11,555 bases of DNA, taken from Synergistaceae bacterium (GTDB taxonomy: Bacteria > Synergistota > Synergistia > Synergistales > Synergistaceae). The stretch lies in contig JAUNNW010000034.1 of assembly GCA_030531285.1 (NCBI GenBank), positions 1 through 11,555 of the forward strand, read 5' to 3'. Shown piece by piece: positions 1 through 6,638 of the stretch; the first letter of the stretch is position 1, and each line of letters starts with the position of its first letter. A model generated the notes under the pieces. That model did not search any database. It was not told the DNA's origin and was given only the letters and a program-made list of their open reading frames with translations. A program made the position numbers and the translations under genes.

Positions 1-1007
1 GCGCAATCTGCGAAGCAGTGCAGGCGCAGCTCAACATTCCTGTTTTCACAGGTATGTATGAGGAAAACCCGGGCGCTGATATGTACAAGAGCAAAGTATA
101 TATCTTCCCGACGAAAAACAGCGCAGCCGGCATGAAAGACGCAGTCAACGCCATGGCTCCGTTTGCCGTTAAACTCGGCAGCAAAGAAAGAATAGGCTCG
201 TCAAAAGTTGAAGGCTTTATGCCCGGCAAACGCATCAACTTCTTCGCGGCAGAGAGAGGCTCGGCACGCGCAGTCAAAATGCTTCTTGCAAAGATTAACG
301 GTCAGCCGTTTGAAACAGAATATCCGATGCCTGTATTTGACAGAGTAGATCCCAATCCGGCGGTCAAAGATCTTCCAAAGGCAAGAATCGCGCTCTGCAC
401 GTCAGGCGGTATTGTTCCGAAAGGCAACCCTGACCACATCGAATCTTCAAACGCTCTGAAATACGGCGAATATGACATCACAGGCGTTAACTTCCTCACC
501 TCAGCGACGTATGAAACGGCGCACGGCGGATATGACCCTGTATATGCCAACGAAAATCCGAACCGCGTTCTCCCTGTTGACGTACTCCGCGACATGGAAA
601 GAGAAGGCATCATCGGAAAACTCCACAACAAATACTACTCAACGGTCGGTAACGGTACGGCAGTCGCGTCAGCGAAGAAATTTGCGGCAGAATACGCGCA
701 GAAACTCAAAGCAGACGGTGTTGACGCTGTTATCATGACCTCCACCTGAGGAACGTGCACGCGTTGCGGTGCAACGATGGTTAAAGAAATTGAAAGAGCA
801 GGTATTCCTGTTGTTCACATGTGCACAATCACACCGATTTCACTTACGGTCGGCGCGAACAGAATAGTTCCGACAATCGCAATTCCTCACCCGCTCGGCA
901 ATCCTGCGCTTGCGGCAGACGAGGAAAAGAAACTCAGAAGAGCGCTCGTTGAAAAAGGACTCAAAGCCCTTCAGACAGAAGTCGAGGGTCAGACGCTCTT
1001 TGATTAG
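1..1007 (+). CDS. grdB: Glycine reductase component B, selenocysteine-containing subunit (5'-truncated by window)
   Basis: Substrate-binding selenoprotein of glycine reductase. With the GrdE-derived subunits it binds glycine, and the resulting carboxymethyl group passes to the selenol of GrdA. The reading frame enters from upstream (first full codon at 3) and runs to TAG at 1005-1007, interrupted only by TGA at 747-749. Around it the protein reads TSTUGTCTRCGAT, the U-x2-C-x2-C motif of the GrdB family, and 85 residues follow it, as expected for GrdB. About 334 residues are present, so roughly the first 100 are missing (inferred from a family length near 436). Other family stretches include GGIVPKGNPDHIESS, ATYETAHGGYDPVYANE and STVGNGTA. 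The missing GrdE gene is probably just upstream. The paralogous sarcosine (GrdF) and betaine (GrdH) subunits share this motif, so glycine specificity is inferred from similarity and from grdA and grdCD nearby. An ordinary gene caller would split or shorten this gene at the TGA. Confidence 0.93.
747..776 (+). promoter_or_regulatory. SECIS element for grdB UGA recoding
   Basis: The UGA codon (747-749) is followed after 12 nt by a perfect hairpin: CGTTGC (762-767), apical GGT (768-770), GCAACG (771-776). Bacterial SECIS elements lie inside the coding region just 3' of the UGA and present a GGU-containing apical loop to SelB. The E. coli fdhF element has a comparable spacing and a GGUC loop. Position, stem and loop all match that pattern. 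The bulged U typical of the E. coli helix is not obvious here. Confidence 0.75.
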
Positions 1008-1015
1008 TATTTGCA

Positions 1016-1046
1016 TTTTGGGCGGCGCATTGCGCGCCGCCCAAAA
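1016..1046 (+). terminator. Hairpin at the end of the grdB transcript
   Basis: A perfect 13-bp inverted repeat (TTTTGGGCGGCGC at 1016-1028, its complement at 1034-1046) with loop ATTGC starts 8 nt after the grdB stop. The stem is very GC-rich with an A/T base. The + strand after it is AAAATTACTGTTT, so the U tract is poor. It is probably the terminator or 3'-end stabiliser of the grdB operon; the strength of termination is uncertain. Confidence 0.65.
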
Positions 1047-1065
1047 TTACTGTTTGTTAATGTAG

Positions 1066-1093
1066 TTGTCAGCTTTTTTGTAAAATATAAGAT
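1066..1093 (+). promoter_or_regulatory. Candidate promoter for the TetR-family gene
   Basis: TTGTCA (1066-1071) and TAAGAT (1088-1093) are 16 nt apart in an AT-rich stretch after the grdB terminator. It would give a leader of about 115 nt before the regulator start at 1219. The -10 box is imperfect, and overlapping alternatives such as TATAAG at 1086 exist, so the assignment is tentative. Confidence 0.35.
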
Positions 1094-1098
1094 TTGAC

Positions 1099-1128
1099 CG
1101 GCAGCGGTTTGTTTCGCACTGTCTGCCG
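1099..1128 (+). repeat. Inverted repeat CGGCAG-N18-CTGCCG, possible operator
   Basis: CGGCAG (1099-1104) and CTGCCG (1123-1128) are inverted, with 18 nt between, just downstream of the candidate promoter of the TetR-family gene. The right arm with two more bases (CTGCCGCG, 1123-1130) is the exact complement of CGCGGCAG found inside the trxB promoter (2009-2016). It could be a binding site for the regulator encoded next to it, or a leader hairpin. No binding can be shown from sequence, and GCGGCA is frequent in this genome's coding DNA. Confidence 0.3.
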
Positions 1129-1218
1129 CGCGTTTGTACCACATTTGATTTGAATGAAAGTTGTTTCTGCTTATTTCCATAAATTAGGTATATGCTGTAT
1201 TACAAAGAGGGAATACTG

Positions 1219-1932
1219 ATGACAGAAGCTGCGGAACAAAAGAAAAAATATTTCAAAGGTCTTTCCAAAAGAGAATATATAATAAAAGCAAGCGAAATTA
1301 TCGCGCACGAAGGAATTGCCGCTGTTTCGGTTCGCCGCGTCGCCAAGGCTATCGGCTGCACGTCGGCAAATTTGTACAGATATTTTGACAACCTTGACCA
1401 GCTTCTGTATTTTGCCGAGCTGAGAACTTTGAAAGATTACATTGCAAGCCTGAATGAAATGCAGCAGCGTCAGAAAAACTGCTGGGGAATTTACGTAGGC
1501 GTATGGGACTGCTACTGCAAAGAAGCGTTCAGCAATCCGGAAGCATACAATCTGCTGTTTTTTAACAACAAACTGGAATCAGTCAAGAAAATTAAAAGCG
1601 CCTGGGAAGAATATTATCAGATGTTCCCTGAGGAACTCTCTACAGACAATCACTGTTTCAGACTGATGCTTCAAGCGACTGAATTTATGAAACGCGATTA
1701 TGAAATATGCAAGATATGTATTGACGACGGCGCGCTTACAGTCGAGAACGCGGTTATTCTCAACAGAATGGTATGTATGCTCTACAAGGGGTATTTTAAG
1801 ACCGTTTATGACGAGCGTCCGTCAGTTCAGGACATTCAGAGATATATCAGAAACTGCATTGACGATATAGACAGAATGGTGTTTGCCCTCGCCTCCGACC
1901 TTAAAGGTTACACCGGATATTACAACGGCTGA
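1219..1932 (+). CDS. TetR/AcrR-family transcriptional regulator
   Basis: A 237-residue DNA-binding regulator. The N-terminal part has the TetR-type helix-turn-helix at about residues 36-57 (VSVRRVAKAIGCTSANLYRY followed by F), preceded by the usual helix KREYIIKASEIIAHEGI. The remaining roughly 170 residues form a helical ligand-binding/dimerisation region rich in aromatic residues and cysteine, with no recognisable ligand signature. I chose ATG 1219 over the in-frame ATG 1192 because AGAGGG (1206-1211) sits 7 nt before 1219 and nothing useful precedes 1192. It stands alone between the grdB terminator and the strong trxB promoter, on the same strand as the grd genes. Control of the flanking glycine reductase units is a reasonable inference from position, but its target and effector are unknown. 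Confidence 0.9.
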   Translation: MTEAAEQKKKYFKGLSKREYIIKASEIIAHEGIAAVSVRRVAKAIGCTSANLYRYFDNLDQLLYFAELRTLKDYIASLNEMQQRQKNCWGIYVGVWDCYCKEAFSNPEAYNLLFFNNKLESVKKIKSAWEEYYQMFPEELSTDNHCFRLMLQATEFMKRDYEICKICIDDGALTVENAVILNRMVCMLYKGYFKTVYDERPSVQDIQRYIRNCIDDIDRMVFALASDLKGYTGYYNG

Positions 1933-2002
1933 CGGACGGTCAGAGGTTGAAACGACCGCAGAACAGGCAGACATAAATTTTAAAGGTTTTTATTAAATTT
2001 GT

Positions 2003-2031
2003 TTGTGACGCGGCAGTTTCTTTGCTATAAT
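2003..2031 (+). promoter_or_regulatory. Strong sigma-70-type promoter of trxB-trxA-grdA
   Basis: TTGTGA (2003-2008), a 17-nt spacer and a consensus TATAAT (2026-2031) with an extended -10 TGC just before it. The region upstream (about 1975-2002) is a run of A/T tracts resembling an UP element. Transcription would start near 2038, leaving a leader of about 100 nt before trxB. The spacer contains CGCGGCAG (2009-2016), shared in inverted form with the leader of the TetR-family gene, so this promoter may be under that regulator. Confidence 0.8.
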
Positions 2032-2139
2032 TACTAATGTGTGGTTTTAGTTTTCTTTACGGTTTGCAGAAACGTTATACAAAGTTATCGCGATTATTAT
2101 CATGCAACACAACAACTACAATAAAAAGGGGTAATGAAA

Positions 2140-3078
2140 ATGTCCAAAATGTACGACATAATCATCATCGGCGCAGGTCCTGCGGGGCTTGCGGCAGGGC
2201 TTTACGCGGGAAGAGCCAAGATGTCCACGCTGATTATTGAAAAGGCAAAAGACGGCGGACAGATTGCAATCACAAACGAAATTGAAAATTATCCGGGCTC
2301 AGAAGCTGAAGAATCAGGCCCGACGCTTATGGCGCGTTTTTCTGCGCAGGCGGAGAAATTCGGCGCTGAAAAGGTCTATGACACAGTCATTGACGTTGAA
2401 CTTGAAGGCGATGTCAAAACAATCAAATGCGAAAAAGAAACGTACCAGGCAAAGGCTGTCATCATCGCGACAGGCGCCAATCCGATGAAAATCGGCTGCC
2501 CGGGCGAAGATAAATTTACGGGCAAGGGTGTGTCTTACTGCGCGACTTGCGACGCTGCGTTCTTTGAAGATTTTGAGGTATATGTTGTCGGCGGCGGCGA
2601 TGCCGCTGTTGAAGAAGCCATGTATCTCACGAAATTTGCCAGAAAAGTAACGATTATTCATCGCCGCGACGAACTTCGCGCCGCAAAATCAATTCAGGAA
2701 AAGGCATTCAAAACGCCCAAGCTTGAATTTATGTGGAACAGCGTTGTTGAGGAACTTACAGGCGACGATCTTCTCAACCGCATGGTAATCAAAGACACAA
2801 AGACAGGAGAACTCCGCGAATATCTTGCAGACCCTGAAGACGGACTGTTCGGCGTGTTTGTGTTTATCGGCTACAGACCGGCAACGACTGTGTTTGAAGG
2901 CAAACTTGAGATGGACAGAGGATATATCCCCACTGACGACCAGATGAGAACGAAAATCCCCGGCGTCTATGCAGCCGGCGATGTCCGTGTCAAGGAACTG
3001 AGACAGGTAGTAACTGCCGCTGCAGACGGTGCAATCGCTGCGTGGCAGGCTGCAAATTATATTGATTCAATGAAATAA
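2140..3078 (+). CDS. trxB: Thioredoxin reductase (NADPH-type)
   Basis: Cytoplasmic FAD enzyme that passes electrons from NADPH to thioredoxin; here the thioredoxin is the adjacent TrxA, which reduces glycine reductase. With the chosen start it has 312 residues, normal for the low-Mr class. Visible motifs: FAD-binding GAGPAG at 11-16, ATGA near 110, redox CATC at 134-137, the second nucleotide-binding GGGDAAVEEA at about 151-160, HRRDELRA at about 174-181 (arginines typical of NADPH preference), and C-terminal YAAGDV at about 277-282. ATG 2140 is preferred over ATG 2134 because the AAAGGGG box (2125-2131) is 8 nt from 2140 but only 2 nt from 2134. First gene of a unit with trxA (14 nt later) and grdA, the arrangement known from clostridial grd operons. 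Confidence 0.95.
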   Translation: MSKMYDIIIIGAGPAGLAAGLYAGRAKMSTLIIEKAKDGGQIAITNEIENYPGSEAEESGPTLMARFSAQAEKFGAEKVYDTVIDVELEGDVKTIKCEKETYQAKAVIIATGANPMKIGCPGEDKFTGKGVSYCATCDAAFFEDFEVYVVGGGDAAVEEAMYLTKFARKVTIIHRRDELRAAKSIQEKAFKTPKLEFMWNSVVEELTGDDLLNRMVIKDTKTGELREYLADPEDGLFGVFVFIGYRPATTVFEGKLEMDRGYIPTDDQMRTKIPGVYAAGDVRVKELRQVVTAAADGAIAAWQAANYIDSMK

Positions 3079-3092
3079 AAGGAGGAAAAACG

Positions 3093-3413
3093 ATGTTGGA
3101 AGTTGACAAGGAGACATTTGAAGCAGAGGTACTCAAAGCAGAAGGCTACGTGCTTGTGGATTATTTCGGCGATGGCTGCGTGCCGTGTGCGGCGCTTATG
3201 CCCCACGTTCACGCGCTTGCGGAGCAGTATGAGGGCAAAATGAAATTCTGCAGCCTCAACACAACAAAAGCGCGCCGTCTCGCGATTGGACAGAGAGTGC
3301 TTGGACTGCCTACAATCACGATTTACAAAGACGGGCAGAAGGTAGAAGAACTTATCAAAGAGGCAGCCACCCCTGAGTCTGTAAAGGCAATGGTGGAAAA
3401 ATACGTTAAATAG
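3093..3413 (+). CDS. trxA: Thioredoxin of the glycine reductase system, GCVPC active site
   Basis: A 106-residue thioredoxin-fold protein and electron donor to the selenoprotein GrdA. The redox site is GCVPC at residues 28-32 (cysteines 29 and 32) in the context VDYFGDGCVPCAALMP, in place of the general WCGPC. Loss of the Trp and use of G-C-x-P-C is a known feature of thioredoxins in glycine reductase operons of amino-acid-fermenting anaerobes. The cis-proline is visible in GLPTITIYKDG (Pro73). The start at 3093 is supported by AAGGAGG (3079-3085), which begins right after the trxB stop. Translation is likely linked to trxB and the protein is matched to it; it need not be the general cellular thioredoxin. 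Confidence 0.93.
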   Translation: MLEVDKETFEAEVLKAEGYVLVDYFGDGCVPCAALMPHVHALAEQYEGKMKFCSLNTTKARRLAIGQRVLGLPTITIYKDGQKVEELIKEAATPESVKAMVEKYVK

Positions 3414-3466
3414 TATTGTCAGTCTGGGTGACATTACTATAAATTCTAAAGAGGAGGAAGAGCATA

Positions 3467-3940
3467 ATGGCTATTTTGAAGGACAAAAAAGCTATTATTA
3501 TCGGAGACCGCGATGGTATTCCCGGTCCTGCGATAGCTGCCTGTGCTGAATCTGCCGGAGCGGAAGTTGTTTTCGCATCGACGGAGTGCTTTGTCTGAAC
3601 GGCAGCAGGAGCTATGGACCTGGAAAACCAGAAGCGTGTCAAGGAATTCTCCGAACAGTACGGCCCTGAAAATATTGTAGTTCTTCTCGGAGCATCCGAA
3701 GGAGAAGCATCAGGACTCGCGGCTGAAACTGTTACGGCGGGAGACCCGACATTCGCAGGTCCATTGGCAGGAGTCTCGTTGGGACTCGCAGTGTACCACG
3801 TTTGTGAACCGGTAGTAAAAGAAGAGTTTGATCCTGCAGTATATGACGAACAAGTAAGCATGATGGAAATGGTACTTGACGTTGACGATATCTGCAAGGA
3901 AATGAACTCGATCAGAGAGCAGTATTGCAAATATTGTTAA
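3467..3940 (+). CDS. grdA: Glycine reductase selenoprotein A (Sec44)
   Basis: Small acidic selenoprotein common to glycine, sarcosine and betaine reductases. Its selenol accepts the carboxymethyl group from component B and, with oxidation to a selenenyl sulfide, releases the acetyl group to component C; thioredoxin then reduces it again. The full product is 157 residues with TGA at 3596-3598 as residue 44, in the diagnostic motif CFVUTAAGAMDLENQ. Cys41 and Sec44 form the C-x2-U redox pair. Start ATG 3467 has GAGGAGG (3451-3457) 9 nt upstream and gives the family N-terminus with DRDGIPGPA. An annotation that treats TGA as a stop would report only a fragment from 3614. It is the third gene after the trxB promoter and is followed by a strong hairpin at 3947-3978. 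Confidence 0.96.
3596..3622 (+). promoter_or_regulatory. Possible SECIS region of grdA
   Basis: After the UGA (3596-3598) a short hairpin can form with CAGG (3606-3609) and CCTG (3619-3622) around a 9-nt loop that contains GG. An overlapping alternative is CTGG (3620-3623) with CCAG (3628-3631) around AAAA. Both stems are only 4 bp, much weaker than in grdB. Recoding itself is certain from the protein motif; the exact recoding structure is not. Confidence 0.4.
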
Positions 3941-3946
3941 GCCGAA

Positions 3947-3978
3947 CAAAAGGGGCAAGTATAGCCTTGCCCCTTTTG
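3947..3978 (+). terminator. Intrinsic terminator/attenuator between grdA and grdCD
   Basis: A perfect 13-bp inverted repeat (arms 3947-3959 and 3966-3978, core AAAAGGGGCAAG and its complement) with loop TATAGC, 6 nt after the grdA stop. The A tract on the left and T tract on the right make it look like a bidirectional intrinsic terminator, although the T run is only four long and lies in the stem. Only 27 nt separate it from the next start codon and no promoter is visible there, so grdCD probably depends on read-through. Confidence 0.75.
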
Positions 3979-4005
3979 CACTACTGAAAGGATGTTGATT
4001 GTGAG

Positions 4006-6519
4006 ATGAATAACAGCGTAATCAAGGGAGCAGGCTACGTGCTTGTTCACGTTCCGGGGATGGTTATGTATCACGGAGCGACCCAGACAACTGAAAGAGT
4101 TGTTAATCCAGATTCGGAATACCTTAAGGAACTGCCGAAACACATGAGATCCTATGAGCAGTGTGTGGCATATCCGCCAAATCAGACGTATATAGGGAAT
4201 CTTCCTATCGAAGAACTTGCCGCTCTTCCCGAACCTTGGGTTGACAAAACTGTTGAAGGCGCGGCAAGATACGGAAAATTCGGTGAAATTATGCCCGAAG
4301 CAGAATTTATTATTCTCCTTCAGGTTTGTGACGCGTTTGACCTTGTACATCTTGACAAAGATTTTGTCAAAGCTCACAGAGCGGATTTTGAAGCTCATCC
4401 GCTCATGACAGACGCTATAAAAGCGCTTGTCAAAGAAGGTGTGGATGCAGCTGATGTTTTGCATTTTACAAAAGAAGAAGCAGCGGAAGAAATTGTCTAC
4501 GAAGACAAGGTCGTCGGCTATGTAAAACGCGCGCACGATGTTGACGTAAACCTTTCCGCGCATGTAATGTTTGAAAATATCGTCGCTAAGGCTTCAGGTG
4601 TTCTTTCAATACTCCACATGCTGAAAAACACCGGAATCAGCCCTGCTGACGTTGAATATGTAATTGACTGCTGCGAAGAAGCATGTGGCGACATGAACCA
4701 GAGAGGCGGAGGCAATTTCGCAAAAGCGGAAGCCGAGATAGCGGGACTTATAAACGCCACAGGCTCTGATGCCCGCGGTTTCTGCGCAGGACCTGCCCAC
4801 GCCATGGTTGAAGCAGCCTCGCTTGTCAAAGCCGGAACATATAAAAACGTTGTCGTTGTAGGCGGAGGATGCACGGCAAAACTTGGCATGAACGGCAAAG
4901 ACCATGTCAAAAAAGATCTCCCGATACTTGAAGACTGCCTTGGCGGTTTTGCAATTCTTGTTTCGGAAAATGACGGTAAATCACCCGAAATTAACCTTGA
5001 AGTTCTCGGACGCCACACGGTAGGCACGGGCTCAGCGCCTCAAAACGTTATACAGGCGCTAGTAACCGACCCTCTTGCGGCTAACGGAATGACAATTCTT
5101 GATGTTGACAAGTTCTCGCCTGAAATGCAAAACCCCGACATCACAAAACCGGCAGGTGCAGGCGATGTTCCCGAGGCAAACTACAAAATGATAGCGGCGC
5201 TCGGCGTTAAACTCGGACAGCTTGAAAAAACGCAGCTTGCATCGTTTGTCAAAGAACACGGACTTAAAGGATATGCTCCGACACAGGGACATATTCCTTC
5301 CGGAGTTCCGTATATAGGTTATGCAAGAGAGAGTATAATGGCGGGCAAGACAAAGAATGCCATGATTATAGGCAAAGGTTCGCTCTTCCTCGGAAGAATG
5401 ACCAACCTCTTTGACGGTGTTTCTTTCCTTATTCAGGCGAACACCAAAACAAATGCCCCCGCCGCCGTTGTTTCAACCGGCAAGCAGACTGTAATAGGTA
5501 TTGCCGCCGAAGGGACAGAACTTGGCAGGGAAAATCTTGAAACAGCCGTTGCGCTTGCAGCCAAAAAAGGTGTTAAGGCTGTAATTGTTGAAGGCGAAAA
5601 CTGCCATGCAAAAATGGAAGAAATGCTTGCAAGCGGTGAGATTGATGCCGCAGTAGCATCGCACTATCCGTTCCCGATAGGCGTGTCAACAGTCGGACGC
5701 CTTGTTACACCGGCGCTCGGAAAGGAAATGTTCCTTGCGAATACAACGGGCACGTCGCATACCGACAGAGTCGCGTGTATGGTGCTGAATACCGTGGCGG
5801 GTATAATCGCGGCAAAGGCTTGCGGCATTGAAAATCCGACAGTCGGCATCGCGAACGTTGAGGGCGCGCGTCAGGCAGAAAAAGCGCTTAACGAACTCAA
5901 AGCCGGCGGTTACGCAATTAACTTTGCCGAAAGTTCGAGGGCGGATGGCGGCGCGGTAATGCGCGGCAATGACCTGCTTAAGGCAACGTCCGATGTTATG
6001 GTTATGGATCCGCTCACAGGCAACCTTATGATGAAACTTTTCTCGGCATTCACAACAGGCGGAAGCTTTGAATCAACCGGTTACGGCTATGGGCCAGGCA
6101 TCGGCGCAGGATACAACAAGCTGATCCTTATTATTTCAAGAGCGTCGGGAGCTCCTGTTATAGCCAATGCCTGCGAATATGCAGCGCAGCTTGTCAACGC
6201 CGGCTGGGTCAAAATTGCCAAGGAAGAATATGCCAAAGCAAAACGTGCCGGACTTGACAGAATTATTGACGATATCAAGGCCTCGCACCAGACAGCAGCT
6301 GCTCCTGCGAAGAAAATTGAAGCGCCTGCAAAAGAGACATGTACCTACGATATTCACGGCATAGAGGTAACTGACATTGAAGATGCCGTAGCGTCTCTTT
6401 GGGAAGCGGGAATTTACGCTGAAAGCGGAATGGGTTGCACTGGACCTGTTGTTATGATAAACGATGCGAAAAAAGAAGCGGCAGAAAAAATCCTCAGAGA
6501 AAAGAAATACATCATGTAG
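4006..6519 (+). CDS. grdCD: Glycine reductase component C, fused beta (GrdC) and alpha (GrdD) subunits
   Basis: An 837-residue protein that turns the acetyl group carried by GrdA into acetyl phosphate. Residues 1 to about 478 match GrdC: N-terminal TTERVVNPDSEYLKELPKH, a ketoacyl-synthase-like Cys in RGFCAGPAHAMVEA (Cys260, a putative catalytic residue by fold analogy), and the ending GKGSLFLGRMTNLFDGVSF. After a short Ala/Thr/Lys linker (about 479-493), residues about 494-837 match GrdD, a PlsX-like acyl-phosphate domain: HYPFPIGVSTVGR, SRADGGAVMRGNDLL, YGYGPGIGAGYN. Near the end, MGCTGPVV (Cys811) corresponds in position to Cys359 of Eubacterium acidaminophilum GrdD, reported as the thiol that forms acetyl phosphate. 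An Ala/Pro/Lys linker (about 763-777) precedes that segment. In described systems grdC and grdD are separate genes; here there is no stop or start between them. ATG 4006 is the only start after an in-frame stop at 3985; the ribosome site (GAAAGGA, 3986-3992) is weak and 13 nt away. Confidence 0.93.
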   Translation: MNNSVIKGAGYVLVHVPGMVMYHGATQTTERVVNPDSEYLKELPKHMRSYEQCVAYPPNQTYIGNLPIEELAALPEPWVDKTVEGAARYGKFGEIMPEAEFIILLQVCDAFDLVHLDKDFVKAHRADFEAHPLMTDAIKALVKEGVDAADVLHFTKEEAAEEIVYEDKVVGYVKRAHDVDVNLSAHVMFENIVAKASGVLSILHMLKNTGISPADVEYVIDCCEEACGDMNQRGGGNFAKAEAEIAGLINATGSDARGFCAGPAHAMVEAASLVKAGTYKNVVVVGGGCTAKLGMNGKDHVKKDLPILEDCLGGFAILVSENDGKSPEINLEVLGRHTVGTGSAPQNVIQALVTDPLAANGMTILDVDKFSPEMQNPDITKPAGAGDVPEANYKMIAALGVKLGQLEKTQLASFVKEHGLKGYAPTQGHIPSGVPYIGYARESIMAGKTKNAMIIGKGSLFLGRMTNLFDGVSFLIQANTKTNAPAAVVSTGKQTVIGIAAEGTELGRENLETAVALAAKKGVKAVIVEGENCHAKMEEMLASGEIDAAVASHYPFPIGVSTVGRLVTPALGKEMFLANTTGTSHTDRVACMVLNTVAGIIAAKACGIENPTVGIANVEGARQAEKALNELKAGGYAINFAESSRADGGAVMRGNDLLKATSDVMVMDPLTGNLMMKLFSAFTTGGSFESTGYGYGPGIGAGYNKLILIISRASGAPVIANACEYAAQLVNAGWVKIAKEEYAKAKRAGLDRIIDDIKASHQTAAAPAKKIEAPAKETCTYDIHGIEVTDIEDAVASLWEAGIYAESGMGCTGPVVMINDAKKEAAEKILREKKYIM

Positions 6520-6583
6520 CACAACTTAAAGCGCTGAATTTGAGCACTGTCGGCGCGACGGTCGCAAAAGTAACTCGCGCGGC

Positions 6584-6612
6584 TTGAAAGGCAACAAAAG
6601 GTACAATACGAT
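6584..6612 (+). promoter_or_regulatory. Candidate promoter of nfnAB
   Basis: TTGAAA (6584-6589), 17 nt, TACGAT (6607-6612), in the 119-nt gap after grdCD. Start of transcription would be near 6619, just before the ribosome site AAAGGAG (6624-6630). A neighbouring TACAAT at 6602 has no well-spaced -35. No clear terminator is seen between grdCD and this site, so read-through from grdCD is also possible. Confidence 0.5.
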
Positions 6613-6638
6613 TTTTTACAACGAAAGGAGCAGTAGAC

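Noticed and set aside
747..1007. grdB seen as two separate frames with a stop between (pseudogene or frameshift)
   Set aside because: The break is a single in-frame TGA in the family's U-x2-C-x2-C motif with a SECIS-like hairpin after it; the frame continues without shift to a normal C-terminus.
3467..3613. grdA as a short gene starting at 3614 with an unrelated fragment before it
   Set aside because: Translation through TGA 3596-3598 gives the complete GrdA with CFVUTAAGAMDLENQ and a good ribosome site before 3467.
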